The position numbers were made by a program, and so were the translations under genes. From CAKSQF01 sp051868045 (lineage in GTDB: Bacteria > Bacillota > Clostridia > Oscillospirales > CAG-272): 64,000 nucleotides of DNA. Positions 25,849 to 34,022 of this stretch are shown piece after piece. Location of the stretch: assembly GCA_051868045.1 (NCBI GenBank), contig JBJDZN010000076.1, positions 62,001-126,000 of the forward strand. The letters run 5' to 3'. Below the pieces are notes generated by a model that saw only the letters and a program-made list of their open reading frames with translations, did not search any database and was not told the DNA's origin. Each line of letters starts with the position of its first letter. Position 1 is the first letter of the stretch.

Positions 25849-25883
25849 GTCAGCCTCAGATGTTCGCATTGGGGCTGACTTTT
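25849..25883 (+). terminator. Terminator of galM
   Basis: Stem from GTCAGCC (25849-25855) to GGCTGAC (25873-25879), extended inside by GATG/CATT, loop TTCG, followed by TTTT. Confidence 0.8.
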
Positions 25884-26022
25884 GCATTCAGAAGGCGATC
25901 TGCATAAAGTTCCCTCTGTCGGAAATCTTTTATGGATTCAGACAGATTTTCGTTTTTCTTCATATAACCTTCACAAAGCCCGTATATAATAGGGTTATCA
26001 AGAAAATGAGGAGGAATAAACC

Positions 26023-27597
26023 ATGAATAATGGATATTTTGATAATTTGAGACCAAACGGAAATCCGCAGAATGGGGACACTCCTGCAGGACAGAATGGC
26101 GAAAACGGGCTAAGTGAGCAAGACATTCAGAACGGTCAGACGGCGCAAAACGGACAAAACGGGCAAACCGAACAGACTGAGCAGACCGTGCAAAGCGATC
26201 CGACTGTAAATCAGCCTGCCGACGGAAGCTATTCTTATAGCGGCTCCGCACTCTCTGCCTCCCGTGAACAGGTAGGCGGTTACGCTTCGGATCATGCGCA
26301 AAGATCCGAATATGAGGTCAGCTACAACAGCCAAAGCCGAACCTACAGCTATACCGGTGGGTTTGCTGCCGATCAGCAGATGCAAAACGTGAAGCCCCGC
26401 AAGAGCCATAAGGGAGCGTGGGTCGGCGTAATGGCACTGATGCTGGTGCTTTCCTGTATTGTAGGCGGAGCCTGCGGTTATCTGGTTGCCTCCGGCACCA
26501 CGGTAAACTCGAACGGCACGACAAACGTCAACCAGCTTTCCCCTGAAGAGATCGTCCAGAAATATACGACGATAATCGAGAGCACCGCAACCAATCAGAC
26601 CAATCTGATGACCCAGGCAGCAGAGATTGCCCATAACAGCGTCGTAATCATTGATACCTTCATCAGCGAGCAGTATGCGCAGCTCAACCAGCCCTCCGGA
26701 TCGGGCAGCGGCGTGATCTGGAGCTCGGACGGTTATGTGGTCACCTGCAATCATGTGGTGGAGAACTCGGCAATTATCAAAGTTACCCTGACCGACGGAA
26801 AGAGCTATGTGGCAAAGATTGTGGGAACCGATGCCAAGACCGATCTGGCGGTTCTGAAGATTGATGCCACCGACAGCGTCCTCTATCCTGCTGTGATCCG
26901 GGACGATACGGCATCTCCCTTGGTGCTTGCCGAATCGGTTATCGCCATCGGAAATCCCCTTGGCGTACTGGGCGGTACGGTAACGGAGGGAATTCTGTCG
27001 GCACTGGAGCGCAACATTACCGTTGAAGGAATGTCCATGACCCTGCTTCAGACCTCGGCATCGGTCAACTCAGGTAACTCCGGCGGCGGACTGTTTGACA
27101 TTAACGGCGCATTGATCGGAATTGTCAATGCGAAATCCACCGGTGAGGATGTGGAAGGACTGGGCTTTGCCATTCCGATTTCCACTGTCCGTCAGGTCGC
27201 CGGTGAACTGATCACCAACGGCTATGTGACCGGCAGACCCCAGATCGGTGTCAGCGTGGTCAGCGTCACCAACGAGAACAGCAGTTATATCTTCGGCACC
27301 GATTATTACCCTGCGCTGAAGGATTACGCAACCCGTGACAGCGGCTGGGGAAGACTCTCCGTGGTTGTCGGCGTCTACCTGGTAGACGACAGCAAGGTTA
27401 TCTATGCTGAAGGCTCGGAACAGCTTGCCTACGGAGATCGGATCACCTATGTGGGCGGCGTGGAAATTGCCTCTGCTTCGGATATTTCCACTGCACTCAA
27501 CGATTATGTTGCAGGTCAGACGATTACCGTGACGGCAATCCGTGACCGTTCTCAGACGATTACCGTACAGATCGTACTGGGGCAGGCTGGCGCATAA
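26023..27597 (+). CDS. Membrane-anchored HtrA/DegP-type serine protease
   Basis: A 524-residue protein. Residues 1-125 are a Gln/Asn/Gly/Tyr-rich cytoplasmic tail; a helix at about 131-156 anchors the protein; residues 195-400 are a trypsin-like domain with His244 (TCNHVV), Asp274 (KTDLAVL) and Ser353 (GNSGG); a PDZ domain closes the protein (about 405-520). Such enzymes degrade misfolded proteins outside the membrane. The PDZ carries a ~35-residue insertion (SSYIFGTDYYPALKDYATRDSGWGRLS). A TATAAT at 25985-25990 lacks a good -35 and lies between ATAACC and GGTTAT, which suggests an activated promoter. A two-component system follows. Confidence 0.92.
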   Translation: MNNGYFDNLRPNGNPQNGDTPAGQNGENGLSEQDIQNGQTAQNGQNGQTEQTEQTVQSDPTVNQPADGSYSYSGSALSASREQVGGYASDHAQRSEYEVSYNSQSRTYSYTGGFAADQQMQNVKPRKSHKGAWVGVMALMLVLSCIVGGACGYLVASGTTVNSNGTTNVNQLSPEEIVQKYTTIIESTATNQTNLMTQAAEIAHNSVVIIDTFISEQYAQLNQPSGSGSGVIWSSDGYVVTCNHVVENSAIIKVTLTDGKSYVAKIVGTDAKTDLAVLKIDATDSVLYPAVIRDDTASPLVLAESVIAIGNPLGVLGGTVTEGILSALERNITVEGMSMTLLQTSASVNSGNSGGGLFDINGALIGIVNAKSTGEDVEGLGFAIPISTVRQVAGELITNGYVTGRPQIGVSVVSVTNENSSYIFGTDYYPALKDYATRDSGWGRLSVVVGVYLVDDSKVIYAEGSEQLAYGDRITYVGGVEIASASDISTALNDYVAGQTITVTAIRDRSQTITVQIVLGQAGA

Positions 27598-27638
27598 AAT
27601 CAACCGATAACAACCGATAAATGGAAAGGACAACAGAT

Positions 27639-28325
27639 ATGTACCGAATACTGGTTGTAGACGACGAGGAAATGATCCGGTCCCTGATCCGCAAGTATGC
27701 CGAATTTGAAGGGCATACGGTGACAGAGGCGGCAAACGGGATGGAAGCTCTGAACAAATTCAAGAACGGAGACTTCCAACTGGTGATCATGGACATCATG
27801 ATGCCTGTGCTGGACGGATTGTCTGCCTGTCGGGAGATACGAAAGACCTCAGATGTTCCCATTATCCTCCTCTCCGCAAGAGGGGAGGAGTATGACCGGA
27901 TCGGCGGATTCCAGCTTGGCGTGGACGATTATGTGGTCAAGCCCTTTTCGCCTAAGGAGCTGATGCTTCGGGTGGATGCCATCATGAAGCGGGCAGGAAA
28001 AGGGGCAAAGGAACCCGCTGAAGAAAAGCGGGATGTCTGGCAGCAGGAGGGTCTTGTGGTAGACTTCACCGCACGGATAGTGACGGTGGACGGCGTAAAG
28101 GCAGATCTGTCTCCCAAGGAGTACGAACTGCTTTTCTACATGATCCGCAATCGGGGCATTGCCCTGACCAGAGAGAAGCTGATCTGCGAAGTCTGGGGCT
28201 ATGATTTTTACGGTGACGATCGGACGCTGGATACCCACATCAAGCTCCTGCGGCACTCCCTTGGCAAATACAGTAAGCTGATCGTTACACTCAGAGGGGT
28301 TGGTTACCGCTTTGATGGAAAGTAA
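27639..28325 (+). CDS. OmpR/PhoB-type response regulator
   Basis: A 228-residue regulator. The receiver domain has acidic Asp8/Asp9, the phosphoacceptor Asp52 (VIMDIMMPVLDG) and the conserved lysine in VVKPFSPKEL; residues ~130-228 are a winged-helix DNA-binding domain (LSPKEYELLFYMIRNRG, TLDTHIKLLRHSLG, TLRGVGYRFDGK). ATG at 27639 with GGAAAGGA 8 nt upstream is preferred over the ATG at 27621. It lies 41 bp after the htrA-like gene and overlaps the kinase gene by 11 bp, recalling CssRS control of htrA in Bacillus. Confidence 0.95.
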   Translation: MYRILVVDDEEMIRSLIRKYAEFEGHTVTEAANGMEALNKFKNGDFQLVIMDIMMPVLDGLSACREIRKTSDVPIILLSARGEEYDRIGGFQLGVDDYVVKPFSPKELMLRVDAIMKRAGKGAKEPAEEKRDVWQQEGLVVDFTARIVTVDGVKADLSPKEYELLFYMIRNRGIALTREKLICEVWGYDFYGDDRTLDTHIKLLRHSLGKYSKLIVTLRGVGYRFDGK

Positions 28326-29838
28326 GAAAAAAACGGTGAAAAGCCCCGTCAGACATCCCCACGGTTATAGCGTTCGGGTGAAAATCTTTTCGGGGTTTCT
28401 GATTTTTGTTGTGGTGACGCTCCTGATTCTTCTCCTGTTTCAGGTGGTGCTGCTCCCTTATCTGTACGGAAACATCAAGATTCGTCAGGTGAAGGAGGGA
28501 AGCCGACGGATTGTGGAAGCCGCCAACACCGATGCCTTTTTTACGGTGGGCAAGGAGGTGGCGGAGGAGTATCAGTTTGAGATCGTCCTGATCAGTGCGG
28601 ACGCTGCCAGCCGTCTCAAGCTGTCAAATACCGGCTATCCCGAATGCGTGCTGTACGATCTGCCCTATTCCGACTGTCAGCAGATTCTGAATCTGACGAA
28701 GGAAACGGGCGGCGAAGGACTGTTTTCGGTGCGTCAGACCGAATCCCGCCTTGTTTCCGATCAGAATCTGACGGTCCAGGAAGGCGAAGAGGTCTATGCC
28801 ATCGAGAATTACGGAGGATTTCTGGGGACAGACGGCGGTAATGTGATCTATACAACGGTGTTTACCACGAATTCGGGCGAATACCTGCTGGCGGTCAATG
28901 CCTATCTGACGCCCATAGGTGCCACGGCACAGACCCTGTCGGTAATCCTGCTTGCCGTTGCCATCCTGATGACGCTTCTGGCACTGATCCTGGCAAGTTA
29001 CATTTCGGGAAGAGTTGCGGGACCCATCGTTCGGATTCATGAGAAGGTGGGAACCTTCACCGAGGGCAGATATGAGCCCTGTTTCGATGAAAATTCGGGC
29101 TATAAAGAGGCAAATGAGCTGTCTGCCACCTTGAATCAGGCGGCAATAGAACTGTCCAAGGTGGAGAACCTGCGCCGTGAGCTGATCGCCAACGTGTCTC
29201 ACGATCTGCGGACACCCCTGACCCTGATTGAAGGGTACAGTGAAATGATGCGGGACATTCCCGGTGAGGCAACGCCGGAAAATCTCAATGTCATCATAAA
29301 CGAGGTGGATCGGCTGAATTCGCTGGTCAGCGATCTGCTGGAAACCTCCCGGATACAGAGCGGAAATGTCAAGCTGCATCCGGAACCGTTCTGCCTGACC
29401 GATGAACTGTCAAAACTGCTGGAAACCTATACTGCCCTGACCAAGCGGGATGGCTATCAGATCAAAGTGGTGGCAGACCGAAAGGTGAATGTCAATGCCG
29501 ATCGGTCCCTGATCGTTCGGGCGATTATGAATCTGGTCAACAATGCCATGACCTATACCGGACCCGATCGGTCGGTGGTGATCCGACAGCTTCTGCGGGA
29601 TGACTTTGTCCGCATTGAGGTCAGCGACAGTGGGGAGGGTATTGCCCCCGAACAGCTGGATCGGATCTGGGACCGCTATTATAAGGTAGACGCCGAGCAT
29701 AAGCGTGCCGCCAAGGGAACGGGACTGGGACTATCCATCGTCAAATCCATCGTAACCATGCACGGCGGAAACTACGGTGTGCGCAGTCGGGTTGGTCAGG
29801 GATCCACTTTTTGGATTGAAATCCCACGGATGACATAA
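28315..29838 (+). CDS. Sensor histidine kinase
   Basis: A 507-residue kinase, partner of the preceding regulator. Two helices (about 22-48 and 203-225) flank a ~150-residue extracellular sensor. A HAMP domain follows (about 225-280), then the dimerisation domain with phospho-His296 (VSHDLRTPL) and the ATPase domain with N-box NLVNNAMTY, G1 DSGEGI and G2 GTGLGLS. The ATG at 28315 overlaps the regulator by 11 bp; the TTG at 28300 abuts its only SD and is rejected. Secretion or envelope stress is the likely stimulus, by the htrA neighbour. Confidence 0.95.
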   Translation: MESKKKTVKSPVRHPHGYSVRVKIFSGFLIFVVVTLLILLLFQVVLLPYLYGNIKIRQVKEGSRRIVEAANTDAFFTVGKEVAEEYQFEIVLISADAASRLKLSNTGYPECVLYDLPYSDCQQILNLTKETGGEGLFSVRQTESRLVSDQNLTVQEGEEVYAIENYGGFLGTDGGNVIYTTVFTTNSGEYLLAVNAYLTPIGATAQTLSVILLAVAILMTLLALILASYISGRVAGPIVRIHEKVGTFTEGRYEPCFDENSGYKEANELSATLNQAAIELSKVENLRRELIANVSHDLRTPLTLIEGYSEMMRDIPGEATPENLNVIINEVDRLNSLVSDLLETSRIQSGNVKLHPEPFCLTDELSKLLETYTALTKRDGYQIKVVADRKVNVNADRSLIVRAIMNLVNNAMTYTGPDRSVVIRQLLRDDFVRIEVSDSGEGIAPEQLDRIWDRYYKVDAEHKRAAKGTGLGLSIVKSIVTMHGGNYGVRSRVGQGSTFWIEIPRMT

Positions 29839-29852
29839 AATCCGTGGGATTT
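29819..29852 (+). terminator. Hairpin spanning the kinase stop codon
   Basis: Perfect 13-bp inverted repeat (29819-29831/29840-29852) around the stop codon, with an 8-nt loop. The T run is only three long and sits in the arm. Confidence 0.6.
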
Positions 29853-29884
29853 CGGTGCAACCTTTGAATTTTTTGGAAAATCCC

Positions 29885-29913
29885 TTGACAAAGCGGTCAG
29901 AATATGTTATACT
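29885..29913 (+). promoter_or_regulatory. SigA promoter of the CNNM/CBS operon leader
   Basis: TTGACA at 29885-29890, 17-bp spacer with extended -10 TGT, TATACT at 29908-29913. The transcript would start about 190 nt before the first gene. Confidence 0.9.
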
Positions 29914-29919
29914 GACCGA

Positions 29920-30087
29920 AATGGACGAACTCAGAGGTGAACATTCTTTTTGGATAACCCGCACTTATGTAGCACGGATCGTTTTTATCAGGTCATGTAG
30001 TGTGATGAAAATTCAGGGCAGAGAACTGCAATTGCAAACCGATTGCGTTCGCAGAAGACTGCCCCTGGTTTTTCGTCGCACTTTTTT
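29920..30087 (+). ncRNA. Attenuator-like leader or small RNA of unknown class
   Basis: A ~168-nt transcript from the promoter to a strong terminator. Bases 30000-30021 pair with 30059-30081 in about 20 bp (one bulge, few wobbles), followed at once by six T (30082-30087). The 5' part, TGGACGAA and CAGAGG (29922-29937), can pair with the same 3' arm (CCCCTG and TTCGTC, 30062-30077), giving a mutually exclusive fold. That is the layout of a riboswitch or attenuator; the RBS AAGGAG and the gene follow 11 and 24 nt after the T run. I do not recognise an M-box, yybP-ykoY or other known aptamer. A free-standing small RNA of 6S-like size is the alternative. A 58-codon frame from ATG 29921 to 30097 crosses the region and is probably chance. 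Confidence 0.55.
30000..30087 (+). terminator. Long-stem intrinsic terminator inside the leader
   Basis: Stem 30000-30021/30059-30081, loop of ~37 nt with internal CAAT/ATTG pairing, then TTTTTT. Confidence 0.8.
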
Positions 30088-30111
30088 GTATTTTTAAGGA
30101 GTTGAAATCAT

Positions 30112-31113
30112 ATGGACGGCGACGGTACCGGTCGATTGTATCTGATACTTGTCTTACTTATTCTTTCGGGACTGATGTCTGCACTGGAAACGGCTTATTC
30201 CTACTGCAACAAAATCCGCATCCGACAGCTTGCGGAAAGCGGAAACAAGCGAGCCATCCGCACCGAGAAGATTCTCGACGGATTTGATGATGCCCTGGTT
30301 GCCATTCTGATCGGAAACAACCTGTTCAATACCTTGGCGGCATCTACCTGCACCCTGCTCTGTATTGATCTGTGGGGTGACAGCGGTTCGGTGATCTCCA
30401 CCATTGTGATCACCGTACTGGTGTATATTCTGGCAGAAACCCTGCCCAAAAACATTTCCAAGGCAAACGCAGAAAGCGTTTCAATGTTCTTTTCCGGACC
30501 CTTCGGGATTTATATGAAGATCATGAAGCCCATCACCCTGCTTTTCACCATGGGAACGGGACTGCTCAAAAAGCTGATCAGCCATAAAGTGGATACTCCC
30601 ATCTACACCGAGGACGAGTTTGAAGACATCGTGGACAATGTCGGTGAAGAGGGGGTACTGGAGCCGGAGGAAACCGAAATTGTCCGGAACACCCTGGATT
30701 TTTGCGATACCAAGGTGACCGAGATTCTCTGCCCTCCGGAACGCATTCTGTCGGTGTCTCTGGATATTGACAGAGAGGAACTGAACCAAAAACTGCTGGA
30801 TTGCGATTATTCCCGACTGCCTGTATGCAGTGAGGAAGGCGGTTATACCGATTTTCTGCGGGTCAACGATTATCTGATTGCCCGCCTGAGCGATCCGACG
30901 GTGGACCCGAAGGACTTTTTGTCGGCACTGATCTATGTTTCGCCCGATACCCGGATCTCCACCGCATTTGAGGAAATGAAGACGAAAAAATGCCACATGG
31001 CGGTGGTTCGCGGTGAGGACCGTCAGGTTCTGGGACTGGTCACCATGGAGGACATATTGGAGGAGATCGTCGGCGATATTCCCGTCTCGGCACCTCAGGA
31101 GGTGAAGACATGA
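30112..31113 (+). CDS. CNNM/CBS-domain membrane protein (short HlyC/CorC-like)
   Basis: A 333-residue protein of the CNNM (DUF21)-CBS family, linked to export of magnesium or cobalt. The DUF21 membrane part (about 1-165) holds LSGLMSALETAYSYCNKIRIRQLAESGN, ILIGNNLFNTLAAS and ILAETLPKNISK. A CBS pair follows (about 200-325, ending MAVVRGEDRQVLGLVTMEDILEEIVGDI). The C-terminal CorC/HlyC domain is missing, and its neighbour has it. Overlaps the next gene by 4 bp (ATGA). RBS AAGGAG precedes the ATG, after the leader terminator. Confidence 0.9.
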   Translation: MDGDGTGRLYLILVLLILSGLMSALETAYSYCNKIRIRQLAESGNKRAIRTEKILDGFDDALVAILIGNNLFNTLAASTCTLLCIDLWGDSGSVISTIVITVLVYILAETLPKNISKANAESVSMFFSGPFGIYMKIMKPITLLFTMGTGLLKKLISHKVDTPIYTEDEFEDIVDNVGEEGVLEPEETEIVRNTLDFCDTKVTEILCPPERILSVSLDIDREELNQKLLDCDYSRLPVCSEEGGYTDFLRVNDYLIARLSDPTVDPKDFLSALIYVSPDTRISTAFEEMKTKKCHMAVVRGEDRQVLGLVTMEDILEEIVGDIPVSAPQEVKT

Positions 31114-32384
31114 AAATCACCCTTGAAATTCTCCTGATTCTGGCATTGCTGGGCTTTTCCGCCTTCTTCTCCGGGTCAGAAATCACCCTTGCCTATGCCA
31201 ATAAGATCCGAATCAAAAAGGCGGCGGAGGAGGGAAATCGGCGGGCGGCGGTGGCGCAGTATATCAGCGACCACTATGCCTCTGCCATTTCGGCGATTCT
31301 GCTGGGCAATAATCTGGTGAATCTGTCCACTTCAACCCTTGCTACCCTGATTGCGGCATCGCTGATCGCTTCCGAGGGACTGGCGCAGACGGTTGCAACC
31401 GTGACGGTTACCGTGCTGCTGCTGATTTTCGGGGAAATCATTCCGAAGGTTATCGGAATGGAGTTCTGCGATAAGCTGGTACTGGCGGTGGCACGCCCTA
31501 TGCGGATCTTCATGAAGCTGTGTTATCCCGTAATCCGACCGATGGAACTGCTGCTGGATAAAATGTCGGTGCTGTGGACGCCGAAATCCAATGCTCCCAC
31601 CGTTACGGCTGAGGAGCTTGTGACCATTGTGGACGAGATGGAGGAGGAAGGCGGCTTTACCGAGGAAGAGGGCAATCTGATCCGTTCTGCGATTGAGTTC
31701 AATGAACTGACCGCCAAGGACATTCTGACTCCCCGTGTGGACATCCTTGCCTATGATCTGGAGGATGACATCGGGAAGCTGATTTCCGATAAGGATTTGC
31801 TGTCCTATTCCCGATTCCCGGTCTATGAGGGTTCCATGGATAAAATCGTCGGCATCCTGTCCACCAGAGAGTTTGTCCGTGCCTACCTGACCAAGGGAAA
31901 GGACGTGGATGTACGATCCCTGCTGACCCCGCCCATGTATGTGCATATGACCCGGGATATTTCGTCGATTCTGCCTGAAATGCGGGAAAACGGCTGCGAA
32001 ATGGCAGTGGTTCTGGACGAATTCGGCGGAACGCTGGGCATTCTGACTGCCGAAGACATTGTGGAGCAGATCGTCGGAGAAATCTTTGACGAGGGCGACG
32101 AGGTGGAGAATGACGTGATCAACCGTGGGAACTATCTGGAGATTGACGGCAGTATGTCAATTCATGAATTCTTCGACCAGATGGAGCTGGACGAGGAGGA
32201 ATTCGACAGCGAATACACCACCGTCGGCGGCTTTGTCACCGAAATGCTGGATAAGATTCCCGAGGCAGGGGACAGCTTTGAATATGAAAATCTCACCGTC
32301 CATGTGACCGAGGTCAAGGATAACCGGGTGGAGAAAATTCTCGTCAAGGTCGGCGAAAAGCCCGATCCTGATAAAGAGAAATAA
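31110..32384 (+). CDS. CNNM/CBS/CorC-domain membrane protein (hemolysin C-like)
   Basis: A 424-residue full-length member of the same family: DUF21 membrane domain (about 1-185, with FSAFFSGSEITLAYANKIRIKKAAEEGN, LLGNNLVNLSTS and LLIFGEIIPKVIG), a CBS pair (about 200-325, DILTPRVDILAYD and FGGTLGILTAEDIVEQIVGEI) and a C-terminal CorC/HlyC transporter-associated domain (about 335-410, YLEIDGSMSIHEFFDQM, TTVGGFVTEML). Bacterial homologues mediate Mg2+ or Co2+ export or tolerance. The tandem, overlapping arrangement of a short and a long paralogue suggests a heteromeric complex. A terminator follows. Confidence 0.93.
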   Translation: MKITLEILLILALLGFSAFFSGSEITLAYANKIRIKKAAEEGNRRAAVAQYISDHYASAISAILLGNNLVNLSTSTLATLIAASLIASEGLAQTVATVTVTVLLLIFGEIIPKVIGMEFCDKLVLAVARPMRIFMKLCYPVIRPMELLLDKMSVLWTPKSNAPTVTAEELVTIVDEMEEEGGFTEEEGNLIRSAIEFNELTAKDILTPRVDILAYDLEDDIGKLISDKDLLSYSRFPVYEGSMDKIVGILSTREFVRAYLTKGKDVDVRSLLTPPMYVHMTRDISSILPEMRENGCEMAVVLDEFGGTLGILTAEDIVEQIVGEIFDEGDEVENDVINRGNYLEIDGSMSIHEFFDQMELDEEEFDSEYTTVGGFVTEMLDKIPEAGDSFEYENLTVHVTEVKDNRVEKILVKVGEKPDPDKEK

Positions 32385-32406
32385 ACGGATGGAAAAGTCC
32401 GTTGAT

Positions 32407-32450
32407 AAAAAGGGGAGGAAACCGTGTCTGTCGGTTTCCTCCCTTTTTTG
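32407..32450 (+). terminator. Terminator of the CNNM/CBS operon
   Basis: Long stem AAAAAGG-GGAGGAAACCG with CGGTTTCCTCC-CTTTTTT, loop about 7 nt; six T in the 3' end. It may also serve the convergent minus-strand gene. Confidence 0.9.
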
Positions 32451-32538
32451 TTGTCCTTTTATCGCCCGTGAATCATCTGAATCACGGTTTGAGGGGTGTC
32501 CCTCCTCCGGATCACGATAGCCGTTGCATTTTTCCGAT

Positions 32539-33012
32539 CTATATCCACTCCACACAAATTTCTCCGATTTTCTCGGCGCATACGGTCAGAATGTACGATC
32601 CCAAATCGTAGCTTTTGCATTCGTGGGACCGCTCCGGCAGGACAATCGGGATTCCGCAGCCCAGATACTTCCCGTATGCCTCGAATTCGGTCCAAAGGCG
32701 GGTGCAGATGCGGGGGTCGCTTTCGTGACTGCCCAGATACCGAACCATAACCGCCGGTGAGATGGGACGCACTGCCTGCAAATCCAGCCCGATTTCGGCA
32801 TTGGACAGCCCGACGGCGACGGCACCCGGGGTGTGGGACAGGCTGAAGTACAGCTCATTTCCCGCAAAATAGGGCTTGTTGTAGGCGTTTTTGACGATTT
32901 CCGGCAGGGAAGAAAAGCCGAGCTGCTCCAGTCGCTCTCTGAGCAGTCTATGGGCGATTTTCGACAGTTCCTTGGCGGACGCATCGGTTTTTCTCAGATA
33001 AATCGTGATCAT
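32539..33012 (-). CDS. 4'-phosphopantetheinyl transferase superfamily protein
   Basis: A short (157-residue) Sfp/AcpS-type transferase that would move phosphopantetheine from CoA to a carrier-protein serine. The Mg-binding motif IGLDLQAVRPI (G-x-D-x-E-like, with Gln instead of Glu) and WTEFEAYGKYLG (W-x-x-K/F-E-A-x-x-K) are visible, preceded by LYFSLSHTPGAVAVGLS. Classical Sfp is ~220 residues, so the N-terminal lobe is reduced. An acyl carrier protein gene is at 58419. It lies 56 bp after rnfD on the minus strand, without a promoter of its own that I can see. Confidence 0.85.
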   Translation of the reverse strand: MITIYLRKTDASAKELSKIAHRLLRERLEQLGFSSLPEIVKNAYNKPYFAGNELYFSLSHTPGAVAVGLSNAEIGLDLQAVRPISPAVMVRYLGSHESDPRICTRLWTEFEAYGKYLGCGIPIVLPERSHECKSYDLGSYILTVCAEKIGEICVEWI

Positions 33013-33068
33013 AACGGGGTCCTCCGCTTAATGGGGATGTCTTTTTTCTCCCGACTGTCAGGGCGATT

Positions 33069-34022
33069 TTAACCTCTCTTTGATTGTGCCCGATCCCGGC
33101 GGGGATTGCCGCCAAACATGGCGGGGGCAGTCAGTCTGTCGATCAGGGGCGTCAATGCCGACATCAGAAGAATGGCGGGATAGATACCGTCAAAGCCCAG
33201 ATAGGCGCGCAAGAGCAGGGCAAGAGCTCCGATCAGTCCGCCATAGATCAGTTTTCCGAGGAGGGTCAAGGGGGTGTAGATACTTTCGGATGCCACGAAG
33301 ATGGCTCCGAAAATCAGTCCGCCACTGAAAATCTGCCCGATAATGTAGATGTTGTAGGCGATGGCGGAGGGGGTGCAAAGAATGGCAACACCGCCGGCGG
33401 CAGCGATTACGGCAAGGGGGACCTCCCATGAAAGGTGCCGACGGAGGATCAGATACAGTCCGCCGATCAGAAGAAGCAGACCGGATACCTCGCCGATTCC
33501 GCCGGGAACCCGCCCAAGGATCAGATCCTGAAGGGATTCCTCGGGACTGACTCCCGCCATCAGCTGATCCAGCGGAGTCCGGATGTGTTCCCCGTCGGTA
33601 AGGGCGGCGGGCAGCGTAAAGCCTGCGGAAACCAGCATGGCGAGACTGCACCCGGCGGCGGTGGGGGATGCAATCCCGGCAAGCAGTCGGCGGAAGAGAA
33701 TGACGGCGGTAAAATCGGCAAGGAAAAGAAGCCACAGTGCCACGTTGACAGGCATGGCAAAGGCAATCAGCAGTCCCATCAGGGGGGCGAGAAGATCGGG
33801 TCTGATTTTCTTCCTGCGATTTGTCAGAAAGAAAATGAACTGATAGATGAAATCCAGAAGCAGGGAGAATCCCGCCGAGATGACGGCGAGAATCAAACTG
33901 CGCAGTCCGAATTGACAGAATGCCCAAAGGGCGGCGGGAATCAGGGCGATAAAGGTTTCGACTCTGACGGTTTTGCAGTCCGTCTCCCCGTGAAGGAAGG
34001 GATGGGTGAGAGAACTATTCAT
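33069..34022 (-). CDS. RnfD-like membrane subunit
   Basis: A 317-residue protein of the RnfD/NqrB family, with about nine membrane spans. The C-terminal half resembles RnfD clearly: LILGRVPGGIGEVSGLLLLIGGLYLILRRHLSWEVPLA. The flavinylated threonine normally in SGAT-P is matched by Thr in EHIRTPLDQL, where the SGA is not kept. RnfD carries covalent FMN in the ferredoxin:NAD+ ion-pumping complex. The ATG overlaps the rnfC stop by 8 bp, with AAGGAGG upstream. The other subunits (G, E, A, B) do not follow; a phosphopantetheinyl transferase gene does. Confidence 0.88.
   Translation of the reverse strand: MNSSLTHPFLHGETDCKTVRVETFIALIPAALWAFCQFGLRSLILAVISAGFSLLLDFIYQFIFFLTNRRKKIRPDLLAPLMGLLIAFAMPVNVALWLLFLADFTAVILFRRLLAGIASPTAAGCSLAMLVSAGFTLPAALTDGEHIRTPLDQLMAGVSPEESLQDLILGRVPGGIGEVSGLLLLIGGLYLILRRHLSWEVPLAVIAAAGGVAILCTPSAIAYNIYIIGQIFSGGLIFGAIFVASESIYTPLTLLGKLIYGGLIGALALLLRAYLGFDGIYPAILLMSALTPLIDRLTAPAMFGGNPRRDRAQSKRG

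Noticed and set aside
29920..30087. M-box, yybP-ykoY or other known metal riboswitch
   Set aside because: I could not find their conserved core sequences; the leader is reported as unclassified.
29921..30097. 58-codon frame crossing the CNNM leader
   Set aside because: ATG at or near the transcription start without RBS; the same bases form a long terminator hairpin. Not called as a gene, though a leader peptide is not excluded.
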